A model generated the notes under the pieces. It searched no databases and was not told where the DNA came from. It worked only from the letters and a program-made list of their open reading frames with translations. A stretch of 28,760 nt of DNA from the NCBI GenBank assembly GCA_002409785.1, contig DHOX01000065.1, positions 31,999-60,758 on the forward strand. Reading direction: 5' to 3'. The stretch is from Prevotella sp. UBA5379. GTDB lineage: Bacteria; Bacteroidota; Bacteroidia; Bacteroidales; Bacteroidaceae. Below are positions 6,770-15,207 of this stretch, piece by piece; positions within the stretch are counted from its first letter, which is position 1; the number at the start of each line of letters is the position of its first letter. Both the position numbers and the translations under genes were made by a program.

Positions 6770-9712
6770 ATGAAAACCAAGAAGTGGCTTTTTTTTATTA
6801 TTCTCTATTTCTTTGTTGCTCCCTTATCAGCAGCAAATTATATACAGAAGGGGAATACAATTATTGTGCATGTCCAGTCCCCTGGGCCGGATGGTCCTCA
6901 CCTGGTCAGTCTTCAGGTAGTAGGGGACCATATCATTCGTGTCCGTGCAACGAAGGAAAAGACGTTCCCTGCCACACAGAGCCTGATGATTGTTCCTCAG
7001 ACAGCCCGTCCTGTCTTTCGTGTCAGGCAGAAGAATTCCCATATCTTGATTAGCACCTCATCCCTGCGCGTTGATGTTGATGCCCTGTCAGGCCGTATTG
7101 CCTTCTATCATCCGGACGGACGGCTGTATGTTCAGGAAACGGCTCATGGGGGCAAGACTCTTAAACCGTTTTTCGTTCCGGCTCGTGAAATAGGGGCGGG
7201 ACACCTTACGGCTGCACAGCGTAAAGGCTGGTCTTGCCGTGCACTTTTTGATAGTCCTTCTGATGAAGCCTTTTATGGCTTGGGGCAGCATCAGGCAGGG
7301 GAGCTGGACATGAAAGGGCGGAATGAGGATCTGTTTCAATATAACACAAAGGTAAGTGTACCCTTTGTAGTGAGCAATCGTAATTATGGGATCCTGTGGG
7401 ACAGTTATTCTTACTGCCGTTTTGGAAATCCCAACCCTTATGTGCAACTTAACCATGCTTTCACCTTATATGATAAGGACTGGCGGGCGGGAGCATTGAC
7501 CGGTACTTATGTTGACAAGAAAGGAAACAGGCTGGTGCGTCGTGAAGATTCCCTGTATTTTGAATATGGATGTCCTCCAAAATCTGCTATTGCAAAGGCC
7601 ACGGATCATGGAGGCATCCGGAATTTACCACAGGACATTACACTTGGAGGATCCAATGTGGTCTATGAAGGTTTTCTTCAGGCTCCTGTTGATAATCACT
7701 ATCATTTTCTCCTTTATTACGCAGGTTATATCAAGGTATATATCGATGGCAAATTAGTTGTCCCGGAACGGTGGCGTACGGCATGGAATCCAAATTCGTG
7801 GAAATTTGTCGTGCCCATGAAAAAGGGTGTAAGGGTTCCTGTCCGCATCGAATGGAAGCCGGATGGTGATGTCAGTTACTGTGGCTTGCGTGCAGCTACG
7901 CCAAGAAGTGATCAAGACCAGGGGAAATTGAGTATATGGAGTGAGATGAGCCGTGAAATGGATTACTATTTTATTGCGGGCCGAGATCTGGATGACGTGA
8001 TCTCCGGTTACCGTACGCTTACAGGCAAGGCCCCCGTTTATCCGAAGTGGGCACTTGGATTCTGGCAGAGCCGTGAGCGTTATCGGAACAGTGGAGAAGT
8101 GGAAAGGGTCATGAAAGAATTCCGTACTCGTCATATCCCTATAGATAATATCGTACAGGACTGGAATTACTGGAAGATTGATTCATGGGGAGATCATACT
8201 TTTGATGCTTCCCGTTATGCTCATCCTCAGGCAATGCTGGACAGCATCCATCAAATGCATGGGAGGTTTATGATCTCTGTCTGGCCTAAGTTTTATGTGA
8301 CGGTCAGAAATTATAAGGAGTTGGATGCCCATGGGTGGATCTATCACCAGGCTATCCAGGACTCGATCCTGGACTGGCTTGGATACCCGGGGTCTTTCTA
8401 TGATGCCTATTCTCCAGGTGCCCGCAAGATGTTCTGGGATCAGTTGAATGAAAATCTGTATCAAAAATATCATTTCGGCATAGATGCCTGGTGGATGGAT
8501 GCCTCCGAACCTGACGTGTGTGACTGTACGCCAATGTGGTATCGCAAGGCTCTGTGTGGTCCTACCAGCCTGGGTTCGAGTACAGAGTATTTTAATGCTT
8601 ATGCACTGATGAATGCTGAGGCCATTTATGACGGTCAGCGCAAGGTGAATCCAGGCCAAAGGGTGTTCCTCCTGACCCGGAGTGGCTTTGCGGGGCTGCA
8701 ACGCTATAGTACTGCTACCTGGAGTGGAGACATTGGCACGCGCTGGGAGGACATGCGGGCACAAATAACGGCAGGACTGAATTATTCCTTATCCGGACTG
8801 CCGTTCTGGGGTATGGATATAGGAGGGTTCTCTGTGGAAAACCGCTATGTAACTGCTCAGAAACTCTTTGACCGTACCGGTGTGGAGAATGCAGACCTCC
8901 GGGAATGGAGGGAGTTGCAAGCCAGATGGAACGAGCTGGGATGCTTTATCCCGCTTTATCGTACTCACGGGCAATGGCCGTTACGTGAGGTCTGGAACAT
9001 CGCCCCTGACAATCATCCTGCTTACCGGGCGATAGTCGCAACTGATCGTTTCCGTTACCGGATGATGCCTTACCTGTACAGTCTTGACGGAGCTGTTCAT
9101 TTCCGTGACTATACGCTGATGAGAGCTTTGGTGATGGACTTTAACGGTGATCCCGGCGTTGATGATATTCGTGACCAATGGATGTTCGGCCCCGCCCTTA
9201 TGGCCTGCCCCGTGACCCATTTCCTGGCCCGGAGCCGTCAGGTCTATCTGCCGAGGCAGCGGGGATGGTATGATCTTTGGACGGGACGGTATTACGAGGG
9301 TGGGCAGAGGATTACTGCGGACGCTCCCTACGGCCGTATACCTGTCTTCGTTCCGGAGGGCTCAATTGTCCCTTTCGGGCCGGCTGAAGAATGGAGTGAC
9401 CAGAAACCTGCTGATCCGATAGAACTTTATGTCTATGAAGGTGCAGATGCTCACTTTACTCTCTATGAGGATGAGGGTACTAATTATGATTATGAAAGAG
9501 GACAGTATGCCCTGATCCCTTTCAATTATGATGAACACCGTAAAACTTTGACTATCGGAAAGCGGAGAGGGGCTTTTAAGGGGATGCTCAAGAGTCGCCA
9601 TTTCCGTATTGTCGTGGTGAAAGCGGGACGGCCTCAACCTTTGGATCTGGATCATCCACAGGGAATGCTGCTGTCTTATAACGGGCAGGCGGAAAGTGTG
9701 CGGCTGCGATAA
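6770..9712 (+). CDS. Secreted GH31 glycoside hydrolase with PA14 insert, likely alpha-xylosidase
   Basis: This 980-residue enzyme starts with a Sec signal peptide (about 1-22, ending PLSAA). An N-terminal galactose-mutarotase-like domain follows. A PA14-type domain is at about 285-380 (EGFLQAPVDNHYHFLLYYAG, YIKVYIDGKL). The (beta/alpha)8 barrel has the GH31 nucleophile Asp577 in WWMDASEPD and the likely acid/base Asp654 in TWSGDIG, and C-terminal beta domains complete it. Family knowledge: a PA14 insert in GH31 is characteristic of xyloglucan alpha-xylosidases such as Cellvibrio Xyl31A and the Bacteroides ovatus xyloglucan-locus enzyme, so removal of alpha-1,6-xylose from xylogluco-oligosaccharides is the best guess. 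Alpha-glucosidase activity is the alternative. It is probably cotranscribed with the GH2 gene 68 bp downstream and is likely periplasmic. Confidence 0.92.
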   Translation: MKTKKWLFFIILYFFVAPLSAANYIQKGNTIIVHVQSPGPDGPHLVSLQVVGDHIIRVRATKEKTFPATQSLMIVPQTARPVFRVRQKNSHILISTSSLRVDVDALSGRIAFYHPDGRLYVQETAHGGKTLKPFFVPAREIGAGHLTAAQRKGWSCRALFDSPSDEAFYGLGQHQAGELDMKGRNEDLFQYNTKVSVPFVVSNRNYGILWDSYSYCRFGNPNPYVQLNHAFTLYDKDWRAGALTGTYVDKKGNRLVRREDSLYFEYGCPPKSAIAKATDHGGIRNLPQDITLGGSNVVYEGFLQAPVDNHYHFLLYYAGYIKVYIDGKLVVPERWRTAWNPNSWKFVVPMKKGVRVPVRIEWKPDGDVSYCGLRAATPRSDQDQGKLSIWSEMSREMDYYFIAGRDLDDVISGYRTLTGKAPVYPKWALGFWQSRERYRNSGEVERVMKEFRTRHIPIDNIVQDWNYWKIDSWGDHTFDASRYAHPQAMLDSIHQMHGRFMISVWPKFYVTVRNYKELDAHGWIYHQAIQDSILDWLGYPGSFYDAYSPGARKMFWDQLNENLYQKYHFGIDAWWMDASEPDVCDCTPMWYRKALCGPTSLGSSTEYFNAYALMNAEAIYDGQRKVNPGQRVFLLTRSGFAGLQRYSTATWSGDIGTRWEDMRAQITAGLNYSLSGLPFWGMDIGGFSVENRYVTAQKLFDRTGVENADLREWRELQARWNELGCFIPLYRTHGQWPLREVWNIAPDNHPAYRAIVATDRFRYRMMPYLYSLDGAVHFRDYTLMRALVMDFNGDPGVDDIRDQWMFGPALMACPVTHFLARSRQVYLPRQRGWYDLWTGRYYEGGQRITADAPYGRIPVFVPEGSIVPFGPAEEWSDQKPADPIELYVYEGADAHFTLYEDEGTNYDYERGQYALIPFNYDEHRKTLTIGKRRGAFKGMLKSRHFRIVVVKAGRPQPLDLDHPQGMLLSYNGQAESVRLR

Positions 9713-9780
9713 ACCGGTAGTAATGAGTGAGAAGGTATAAAAATGAAGAAAGAACAACGAATAATAAAGAGAATATAAAG

Positions 9781-12252
9781 ATGAAAGATGATGGGAAGAA
9801 AGTGATCATGACCGTGTTCCTTTTGCTGACTTGCTTCTTAGGAGTGCAGGCAGGTGAGAGGTCTTGCTTTGATGAGGGATGGCTGTTCCTCCTTGGCAAT
9901 AATGCGAAAATGTCACAGGCGGACTATGATGACTCACATTGGAGAAAACTCGATCTGCCACATGACTGGGCTATTGAAGGAGATTTCAGCGACCGTAATC
10001 CCAGTGGTGCTGGCGGGGGTGCTCTGCCTGGTGGGACAGGTTGGTACCGGAAACATTTTTCTTTGTCAGATCTTCCCGGAGGGGGGAAATCGGCTTGTTA
10101 TTTCATTGATTTTGACGGAGTGTACATGAATTCGACGGTCTACTTGAATGGCCATGAACTGGGGAACAGACCATACGGATACAGTTCTTTCCGCTATGAA
10201 CTGACCCCCTATCTGAACCGGACAGGAGATAATGTTCTGGCCGTGAAGGTGGACGACAGTGATCAGCCCAATTCGCGTTGGTACAGTGGCTGTGGCATCT
10301 ACCGTCATGTCTGGGTCGTGGGTACGCCGTCTCTTCATATTGCTCATTGGGGACTGCATGTGGTTTCTGAGGCGGATGGAAAGGTAAGGATAGATGTCCA
10401 ACTGGCCGGTAAGGGACAGAAGGTTGAAAAACCGATGATCAGGTATCTGATAAGGGACCACCAGGGACGGATAGTTGCTAGAGCCCAGAGTCACCGTCTG
10501 TCAGTAAGCCTCAATGTGCATGCTCCCCATTTGTGGTCCATCGGGCATCCCTATGTGTATCAGGTGTACGCCCAAGTACTCCTCCACCATCGGGTAACAG
10601 ATACGGAGGAAACAACTACCGGATTCCGGTCTTTTCGCTTTGATTCAAAGACGGGGTTTTGGTTGAATGGCAAGAACTTCAAGATCAATGGTGTATGTGA
10701 CCACCATGACCTGGGCTGTCTGGGAGCAGCTTTAAATGAAGATGCCCTGCACCGTCAGCTGCTGATGCTGAAGGATATGGGTTGTAATGCCATTCGCTGC
10801 TCCCATAATCCTCCTGCGCCCGAACTTCTCAACATGTGCGATACGATGGGGTTCATAGTCATGGATGAGGCTTTTGATATGTGGAGAGAGAGGAAGACGA
10901 AGAATGACTATGCCCGTTTCTTTGATAAGTGGCATGAGCGTGACCTGTCGGATATGATCCGTCGTGACCGTAATCACCCCTGTATCTTGTTGTGGAGCAT
11001 AGGCAATGAAGTCCTGGAACAGTGGTCTTCCAAGGGGCCGAATCAATTGACCCTCGATCAGGCGAACCTGTTGCTGAACGCAGCACATGATCCCTCTGCG
11101 CTTTCTCATTCTTCATCTCTCTCGCCGAATTCTTTGCTGACTATTCATCTGGCGGATATTGTAAAGCGGTATGATAAGACGCGTCCTGTTACGGCTGGCT
11201 GCAATGAGCCGAATCCGAATAATAATCTTTTCAAGAGTGGTGCTCTGGATGTGATCGGATATAACTATCACCGGCAATGGATCAAGGATGTCCCGAAGAA
11301 TTTTCCTGGCAAGCCTTTTATCATGACGGAAAGTGTCAGCGCTCTGATGACCCGTGGTTATTACAAGATGCCTTCAGATTCTATATACATCGTTCCGGAC
11401 CGGTGGGACCGTCCTTATACGGATCCGTCGATGATGTGCTCGTCTTATGACAATATGCATGCACCGTGGAGCAGTACAGATGAGGAAACATGGGATATTG
11501 TGAAGCATACTCCTTATTGCTGCGGCCAGTTTATCTGGACTGGCTGGGACTATATCGGGGAGCCAACTCCTTACGGTTTTCCTGCACGGAGCAGTTATTT
11601 TGGGATCATAGATCTGGCAGGATTCCCTAAGGATATTTATTACATGTATCAGAGTGAATGGACTGACCGTGATGTGTTGCATCTGTTTCCACATTGGAAC
11701 TGGTTACCCGGACAGACGATCGATATGTGGTGCTACTATAATCATGCAGATGAAGTGGAACTGTTTATTAATGGCAAGAGTCAGGGCGTGCGGAGGAAAA
11801 CCAACGATCACCAGTATCATGTCGTCTGGAGGGTGAAGTTTGAACCGGGAACCGTGAAGGTCGTGGCCCGTTTAAAGGGGAAAGTAGTCCGTGAGGAGTC
11901 TATCCATACTGCCGGCCCTCCTGATCATATCCTTCTGAAGGCCGATCGTACCAAACTTATGGCCAATGGCAGAAACTTATCCTTTGTAACGGTTGAAGTT
12001 GTAGACAAGGCCGGAAATCTCTGTCCTGATGCAGATAATGAGATTTATTTTGATGTCAAGGGACCGGCTTCTATTGCCGGGGTGGATAATGGATGCGAGT
12101 TTTCCATGGAACGCTTCAAGGCTGACCAGCGCAAGGCTTTCTTCGGGAAATGCCTGGTGGTACTGAAATCAAAAAAAGTTTCAGGAAAGGTTACTCTGAT
12201 CGCCCGTGGTGTTGATCTCCGTCCGGCAGTCCTGGCCCTTCAAGTACAATAA
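9781..12252 (+). CDS. Secreted GH2 glycoside hydrolase, likely beta-galactosidase
   Basis: This protein has about 823 residues. A GTG at 9727 is in frame, but ATG 9781 is preferred because a normal signal peptide (KKVIMTVFLLLTCFLGVQA) follows it directly. The order is a GH2 sugar-binding jelly roll (DLPHDWAIEGDF, then ARWYSG-like WYSGCGIYRHV), an Ig-like domain, and a TIM barrel with GVCDHHDLG, the acid/base Glu410 in WSIGNEV and the likely nucleophile Glu517 in IMTESVS. A DUF4982-type domain (WLPGQTIDMW) and a C-terminal Ig-like GH2 module end the chain. DUF4982-containing GH2 enzymes are mostly beta-galactosidases. Paired with GH31 this suggests removal of galactose and then xylose from xyloglucan side chains. 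The exact substrate is an inference. Confidence 0.9.
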   Translation: MKDDGKKVIMTVFLLLTCFLGVQAGERSCFDEGWLFLLGNNAKMSQADYDDSHWRKLDLPHDWAIEGDFSDRNPSGAGGGALPGGTGWYRKHFSLSDLPGGGKSACYFIDFDGVYMNSTVYLNGHELGNRPYGYSSFRYELTPYLNRTGDNVLAVKVDDSDQPNSRWYSGCGIYRHVWVVGTPSLHIAHWGLHVVSEADGKVRIDVQLAGKGQKVEKPMIRYLIRDHQGRIVARAQSHRLSVSLNVHAPHLWSIGHPYVYQVYAQVLLHHRVTDTEETTTGFRSFRFDSKTGFWLNGKNFKINGVCDHHDLGCLGAALNEDALHRQLLMLKDMGCNAIRCSHNPPAPELLNMCDTMGFIVMDEAFDMWRERKTKNDYARFFDKWHERDLSDMIRRDRNHPCILLWSIGNEVLEQWSSKGPNQLTLDQANLLLNAAHDPSALSHSSSLSPNSLLTIHLADIVKRYDKTRPVTAGCNEPNPNNNLFKSGALDVIGYNYHRQWIKDVPKNFPGKPFIMTESVSALMTRGYYKMPSDSIYIVPDRWDRPYTDPSMMCSSYDNMHAPWSSTDEETWDIVKHTPYCCGQFIWTGWDYIGEPTPYGFPARSSYFGIIDLAGFPKDIYYMYQSEWTDRDVLHLFPHWNWLPGQTIDMWCYYNHADEVELFINGKSQGVRRKTNDHQYHVVWRVKFEPGTVKVVARLKGKVVREESIHTAGPPDHILLKADRTKLMANGRNLSFVTVEVVDKAGNLCPDADNEIYFDVKGPASIAGVDNGCEFSMERFKADQRKAFFGKCLVVLKSKKVSGKVTLIARGVDLRPAVLALQVQ

Positions 12253-12262
12253 TCGAGATTCT

Positions 12263-12270
12263 TACCTTTG
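12263..12270 (+). promoter_or_regulatory. Distal -7-like element TACCTTTG before the MFS gene
   Basis: This matches TAnnTTTG and is identical to the element at 12361-12368, 98 bp downstream. It begins 11 bp after the GH2 stop codon. It may be a second, upstream promoter for the MFS gene or a chance match. Confidence 0.3.
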
Positions 12271-12293
12271 GGTTACGATGATGGTGTTTAAAA

Positions 12294-12353
12294 TCGTTAA
12301 GTAATGTAATAAGTCGTTACGTATTGGAATAACTCGTTTTTTTCTTGTATTCT
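12294..12353 (+). repeat. Tandem 20-bp direct repeats upstream of the MFS promoter
   Basis: Unit 1 is TCGTTAAGTAATGTAATAAG (12294-12313) and unit 2 is TCGTTACGTATTGGAATAAC (12314-12333), identical at 16 of 20 positions. A third unit keeps only TCGTT at 12334. The 20-bp period is close to two helical turns, so the copies face the same side of the DNA. They lie about 41-80 bp upstream of the predicted start, which fits activator half-sites. Confidence 0.55.
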
Positions 12354-12360
12354 TTATGAG

Positions 12361-12368
12361 TACCTTTG
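12361..12368 (+). promoter_or_regulatory. -7 promoter element TACCTTTG of the MFS gene
   Basis: This is an exact TAnnTTTG match followed by TG. The predicted start lies near 12374, leaving a leader of about 40 nt that is largely occupied by a hairpin (12371-12400). Confidence 0.6.
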
Positions 12369-12370
12369 TG

Positions 12371-12400
12371 GCATTTGCCGGCCCATAAAGCCGGCAATGC
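12371..12400 (+). promoter_or_regulatory. GC-rich hairpin at the 5' end of the MFS mRNA
   Basis: GCATTTGCCGGC (12371-12382) pairs with GCCGGCAATGC (12390-12400) around a CCATAAA loop, giving 11 base pairs with one bulged T. It begins at the predicted transcription start and is followed by a short A/T-rich stretch up to the ATG at 12416. It may stabilise the mRNA or affect translation. There is no U-run right after it, so it is not a terminator. Confidence 0.55.
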
Positions 12401-12415
12401 TATAAATATATTATA

Positions 12416-13615
12416 ATGAAACAGAAAATTGGTCTTTTCGTACCTATAACGTTAGGTTTACTGACCGCATTCGGCCCTTTTGTCACAGATTTTTATCTTC
12501 CGGCGATGCCGGCGATGTCAGCATCTTTTCACACCTCTCCTTCATTAGTAGCCCTGAGCCTTACCATGGGCATGGTAGGTCTGGCTGTGGGACAAATTTT
12601 TATCGGTCCTCTCTCAGATAAATTTGGCAGGAAACGATTACTGATCCTCTCGATGCTGCTTTTTGCCCTTGCCTCAGTGTTCTGCGTGCTTTCTCCCAAC
12701 ATCTATTTATTCAACCTTATGCGTCTTTTTCAAGGGATAGGAGGAGCCGGAGGAATAGTTCTTTCTAAAAGTATTGCTACGGATATGTTTAGTGGGATTG
12801 ACTTACAGAGTTTTATGGCAGTTTTAGGGGCCATCAACGGTATCGCACCGGTTACTGCACCGATCCTTGGAGGAGTGATGACCGCTTTTGTCTCATGGCG
12901 CGGAATCTTCTGCTTATTGCTTGCTATCGGAGTCATATTGATGGTGTGCAGTTGTTTCCTGCGTGAGACACTGCCTTTGGAGAAGCGGTCCAAAGCCGGG
13001 GTCCTTCACGTCTACGTCAACTTATTCAAGGTGTTCCGTAATCCTTGTTTTACATTGAGTACATGTGTATCCATGACCGGATTCCTCACGTTTTTTGCCT
13101 ATATTGCTTCTTCTCCCTTTGTCCTCCAGAAAACTTATGGGCTATCTCCTATAGCCTATAGCCTGTGTTTTGGCCTGATTGCTTTTACGATCGGTATCGG
13201 AAGTTTGCTGGGAGCGCGTTTTAAGCATCAGAATACTGCCCTTAAGGCAGCAGCGATTCATCTGCTTATCGGTTCCGTTATTACTACCCTGTGTCTGATC
13301 GTACATGCACCTCTGGGGCTGCTTATGATCGGTTATGTATGGATGGTGATAGGTTTTGGACTTATGCAGCCAGCAGCTACGGCTATTGCCATGGATACAG
13401 AGCGCTTGAGAGCAGGTGCAGCGAGTGCGATCTTTGGTGCGAGCGGTTTTGTGTCAGGTGCTGTGGCAAGTCCACTGGTATCGTTAGGGGATATACCAGT
13501 TACTTCTGGTTTGGTGATGGTCTCAGGGGCTGTGGTTTGTCTTTTCCTCACCCTGAACTTATGCCGGCAGATCAAGCGGGAAGCCTTATGCGGAATAGAG
13601 AAAGTCCAGGCCTGA
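12416..13615 (+). CDS. Bcr/CflA-type MFS multidrug or small-molecule exporter
   Basis: This 399-residue inner-membrane protein is predicted to have 12 hydrophobic helices. Family marks are TDFYLPAMPAMSASF in helix 1, the MFS motif A variant GPLSDKFGRK after helix 2, LFQGIGGAGG in helix 4, and NGIAPVTAPILGG, which is typical of the Bcr/CflA drug:H+ antiporter branch. Members export drugs such as bicyclomycin or chloramphenicol, and some export sugars or amino acids. The substrate cannot be read here. It has its own promoter, tandem upstream repeats and a leader hairpin, so it is regulated separately from the GH2 gene 163 bp upstream. Its position after two glycoside hydrolases leaves a sugar-related role open but unproven. 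Confidence 0.9.
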   Translation: MKQKIGLFVPITLGLLTAFGPFVTDFYLPAMPAMSASFHTSPSLVALSLTMGMVGLAVGQIFIGPLSDKFGRKRLLILSMLLFALASVFCVLSPNIYLFNLMRLFQGIGGAGGIVLSKSIATDMFSGIDLQSFMAVLGAINGIAPVTAPILGGVMTAFVSWRGIFCLLLAIGVILMVCSCFLRETLPLEKRSKAGVLHVYVNLFKVFRNPCFTLSTCVSMTGFLTFFAYIASSPFVLQKTYGLSPIAYSLCFGLIAFTIGIGSLLGARFKHQNTALKAAAIHLLIGSVITTLCLIVHAPLGLLMIGYVWMVIGFGLMQPAATAIAMDTERLRAGAASAIFGASGFVSGAVASPLVSLGDIPVTSGLVMVSGAVVCLFLTLNLCRQIKREALCGIEKVQA

Positions 13616-13667
13616 GCGGTCAAAGAATGCATCTGCTCATGGATTAAAGAGGTAAGAATTTTGCCGC

Positions 13668-14294
13668 TCATGGTTTGGGGGCCGCTGTCTTCTCAAATCG
13701 GATTCTGACAAACTGTATACCCATGGACTTGAAGAGATTGTAGAAACGGTCACTGGCATTCAGCCTGGCGCTTTCTATATTATCAGGAGTGAGACAGCGT
13801 TTTTTCATGAGGTATGCAGCCCGGTGATAGAGATCATCATGGTCATCGGCGCTCCAGTGTCCGTTTTGATAGAAAGTCTTTGTGCGGGCTTCATCGATAA
13901 ACTCATTATCCAGGAGCCGGATAGGCGGCAGGGTGCAGGTAAGCGTATCATGATCTCTTTTGATCCAGCCGTCTCTGACATCCTTCATGTCTATTCCTAA
14001 CCGCAGAGTACCATAGTAGATATTCATCAGTTCATCATCACTGAAAAAACCATGCCGAACGGTATCGACGAGTTCTTCATCGCTGATGGAGAGAAATTCC
14101 CACTGCCCGATATTCTGTATTGATTTTATCTGTGTAGGGGTGAGAAGAGTTGATCCCTTTCTGAAGATAGAGAGATGGTTGTCTCTCATAATAGAATGGA
14201 TGACCACTATGGACAGGAGAATACAGGTGAGTCCCAAAATGATTTTCATCAGCAGTCGTGTGAAAAAAGTTGTTTTGAAATTATTCTCTTTCAT
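13668..14294 (-). CDS. Membrane-anchored DUF4230-like protein
   Basis: This protein of about 208 residues has a single N-terminal membrane helix (MKIILGLTCILLSIVVIHSI, about residues 16-35) and a soluble domain that should face the periplasm. ATG 14294 is preferred because it overlaps the end of the upstream gene by 14 bp, which suggests translational coupling. An ATG 24 bp further upstream is also in frame. It looks like a diverged relative of the protein encoded just upstream (DUF4230-like, with a central Ile-Asp-containing strand and a helical C-terminus). The family has no known function that I can state. It ends convergently with the MFS gene, 52 bp apart. Confidence 0.7.
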   Translation of the reverse strand: MKENNFKTTFFTRLLMKIILGLTCILLSIVVIHSIMRDNHLSIFRKGSTLLTPTQIKSIQNIGQWEFLSISDEELVDTVRHGFFSDDELMNIYYGTLRLGIDMKDVRDGWIKRDHDTLTCTLPPIRLLDNEFIDEARTKTFYQNGHWSADDHDDLYHRAAYLMKKRCLTPDNIESARLNASDRFYNLFKSMGIQFVRIRFEKTAAPKP

Positions 14295-14964
14295 GTTCCG
14301 TTTCTGTTTTTGTTGCATCTAAGAGTTTCTGGAGGTCTCCCGTCCTGAAATCTTTCCGTAAGGTGATCGTAATATGATTTTGCGGATACCCCATAGCCTC
14401 AGCTATCGGGATCAGGATCTCGGCGGCACTCCGGCGTGCCGTCTCTATCATACCCATCCGGGGGACATCATCCAGGATGGCTTTACGCCCCTGCCGCTCA
14501 TAGTTTTCCAGTTCTTCGTCTCGGAATCTCCCTCGAAGAAGAGGAATATTAGAACGGATACCCTGATAATCAATGCGTGTACTGGTGAGCTCTATCTTTG
14601 GATCCGGGAGGATGATCTCAAGTTGGTTTCCCTTCTTCCTGATATTTTTCTCTGAGAAATCGCTGAAATCAACATAGGCTTTCAAGGTAGCCTCTATTGG
14701 GATAGCCACCTGTCTGGTTCCTGCAACAGGGACAGGAAGGTCAAATGATTTACTTAACAGAGTACCCTTTAATTGGAGTTGGTCCTGGTGAGTAATAATT
14801 TTACGGACTTTATATTCCGCAGTATAAAGGCGCGAACATTTCTTAATCTGCATGACCAGCAAGGATAAAGAGTCTTCCGCTTCATTATCCTGGGCTGTGG
14901 GATGCTTTCCACATGAAATGAAAGCCAGAAGGAAAAGGGATAAGAGGAGGATGGATTTTTTCAT
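14281..14964 (-). CDS. DUF4230-like lipoprotein
   Basis: This protein of about 227 residues starts with a lipoprotein signal ending LLAFISCGK, with lipidated Cys18. The body has DUF4230-type features: VAIPIEATLKAYVDFSDFSE, LPDPKIELTSTRIDYQGIR, then a helical segment ending in a basic ITLRKDFRTGD. A start 75 bp upstream is in frame, but a -7 promoter element at 14986-14993 lies between the two, so ATG 14964 is the real start. The family is common in Bacteroidetes and its function is unknown. The overlapping downstream gene encodes a second protein of the same type, suggesting they act together in the envelope. Confidence 0.8.
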   Translation of the reverse strand: MKKSILLLSLFLLAFISCGKHPTAQDNEAEDSLSLLVMQIKKCSRLYTAEYKVRKIITHQDQLQLKGTLLSKSFDLPVPVAGTRQVAIPIEATLKAYVDFSDFSEKNIRKKGNQLEIILPDPKIELTSTRIDYQGIRSNIPLLRGRFRDEELENYERQGRKAILDDVPRMGMIETARRSAAEILIPIAEAMGYPQNHITITLRKDFRTGDLQKLLDATKTETEHERE

Positions 14965-14985
14965 GTTGGATCTTTTTGTTTTCCG

Positions 14986-14993
14986 CAAATATA
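14986..14993 (-). promoter_or_regulatory. -7 promoter element TATATTTG of the DUF4230-like pair
   Basis: The reverse complement of CAAATATA fits TAnnTTTG and is followed by CGG. Transcription should begin near 14978, about 13 nt before ATG 14964. This decides the start of the lipoprotein gene. Confidence 0.6.
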
Positions 14994-15177
14994 CAGAAAA
15001 AAGTTTACCTTTGGAGTCTTTCTTCTTTTTTTTCATCATCTCCTTCTTCTATTTTCATTATCTGATGGACAATAAGTTTTCTGCTGATGTCCCCTTTTGC
15101 CAACCTTGGTGACAGTTGATTTTACCCTGTACTTAAACTATTCCAAATGAACAGGCATCTGTGTGATTTTTTTTTAT

Positions 15178-15185
15178 TACCTTTG
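15178..15185 (+). promoter_or_regulatory. -7 promoter element TACCTTTG
   Basis: This is an exact TAnnTTTG match followed by C. It lies 22 bp before ATG 15208 and drives the small lipoprotein gene, divergently from the DUF4230-like pair. Confidence 0.6.
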
Positions 15186-15207
15186 CGTTGCTTAAAGAAA
15201 CTGGAAA

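Noticed and set aside
8183..8764. A 193-codon open frame on the minus strand
   Set aside because: It is antisense to the catalytic barrel of GH31 and has no domain.
9727..9780. GTG start for the GH2 gene 54 bp upstream
   Set aside because: It would place 18 charged residues before an otherwise normal signal peptide.
14965..15039. A longer N-terminus for the DUF4230-like lipoprotein
   Set aside because: The extension is Lys-rich, would precede a lipoprotein signal that must be N-terminal, and contains the promoter element at 14986-14993.
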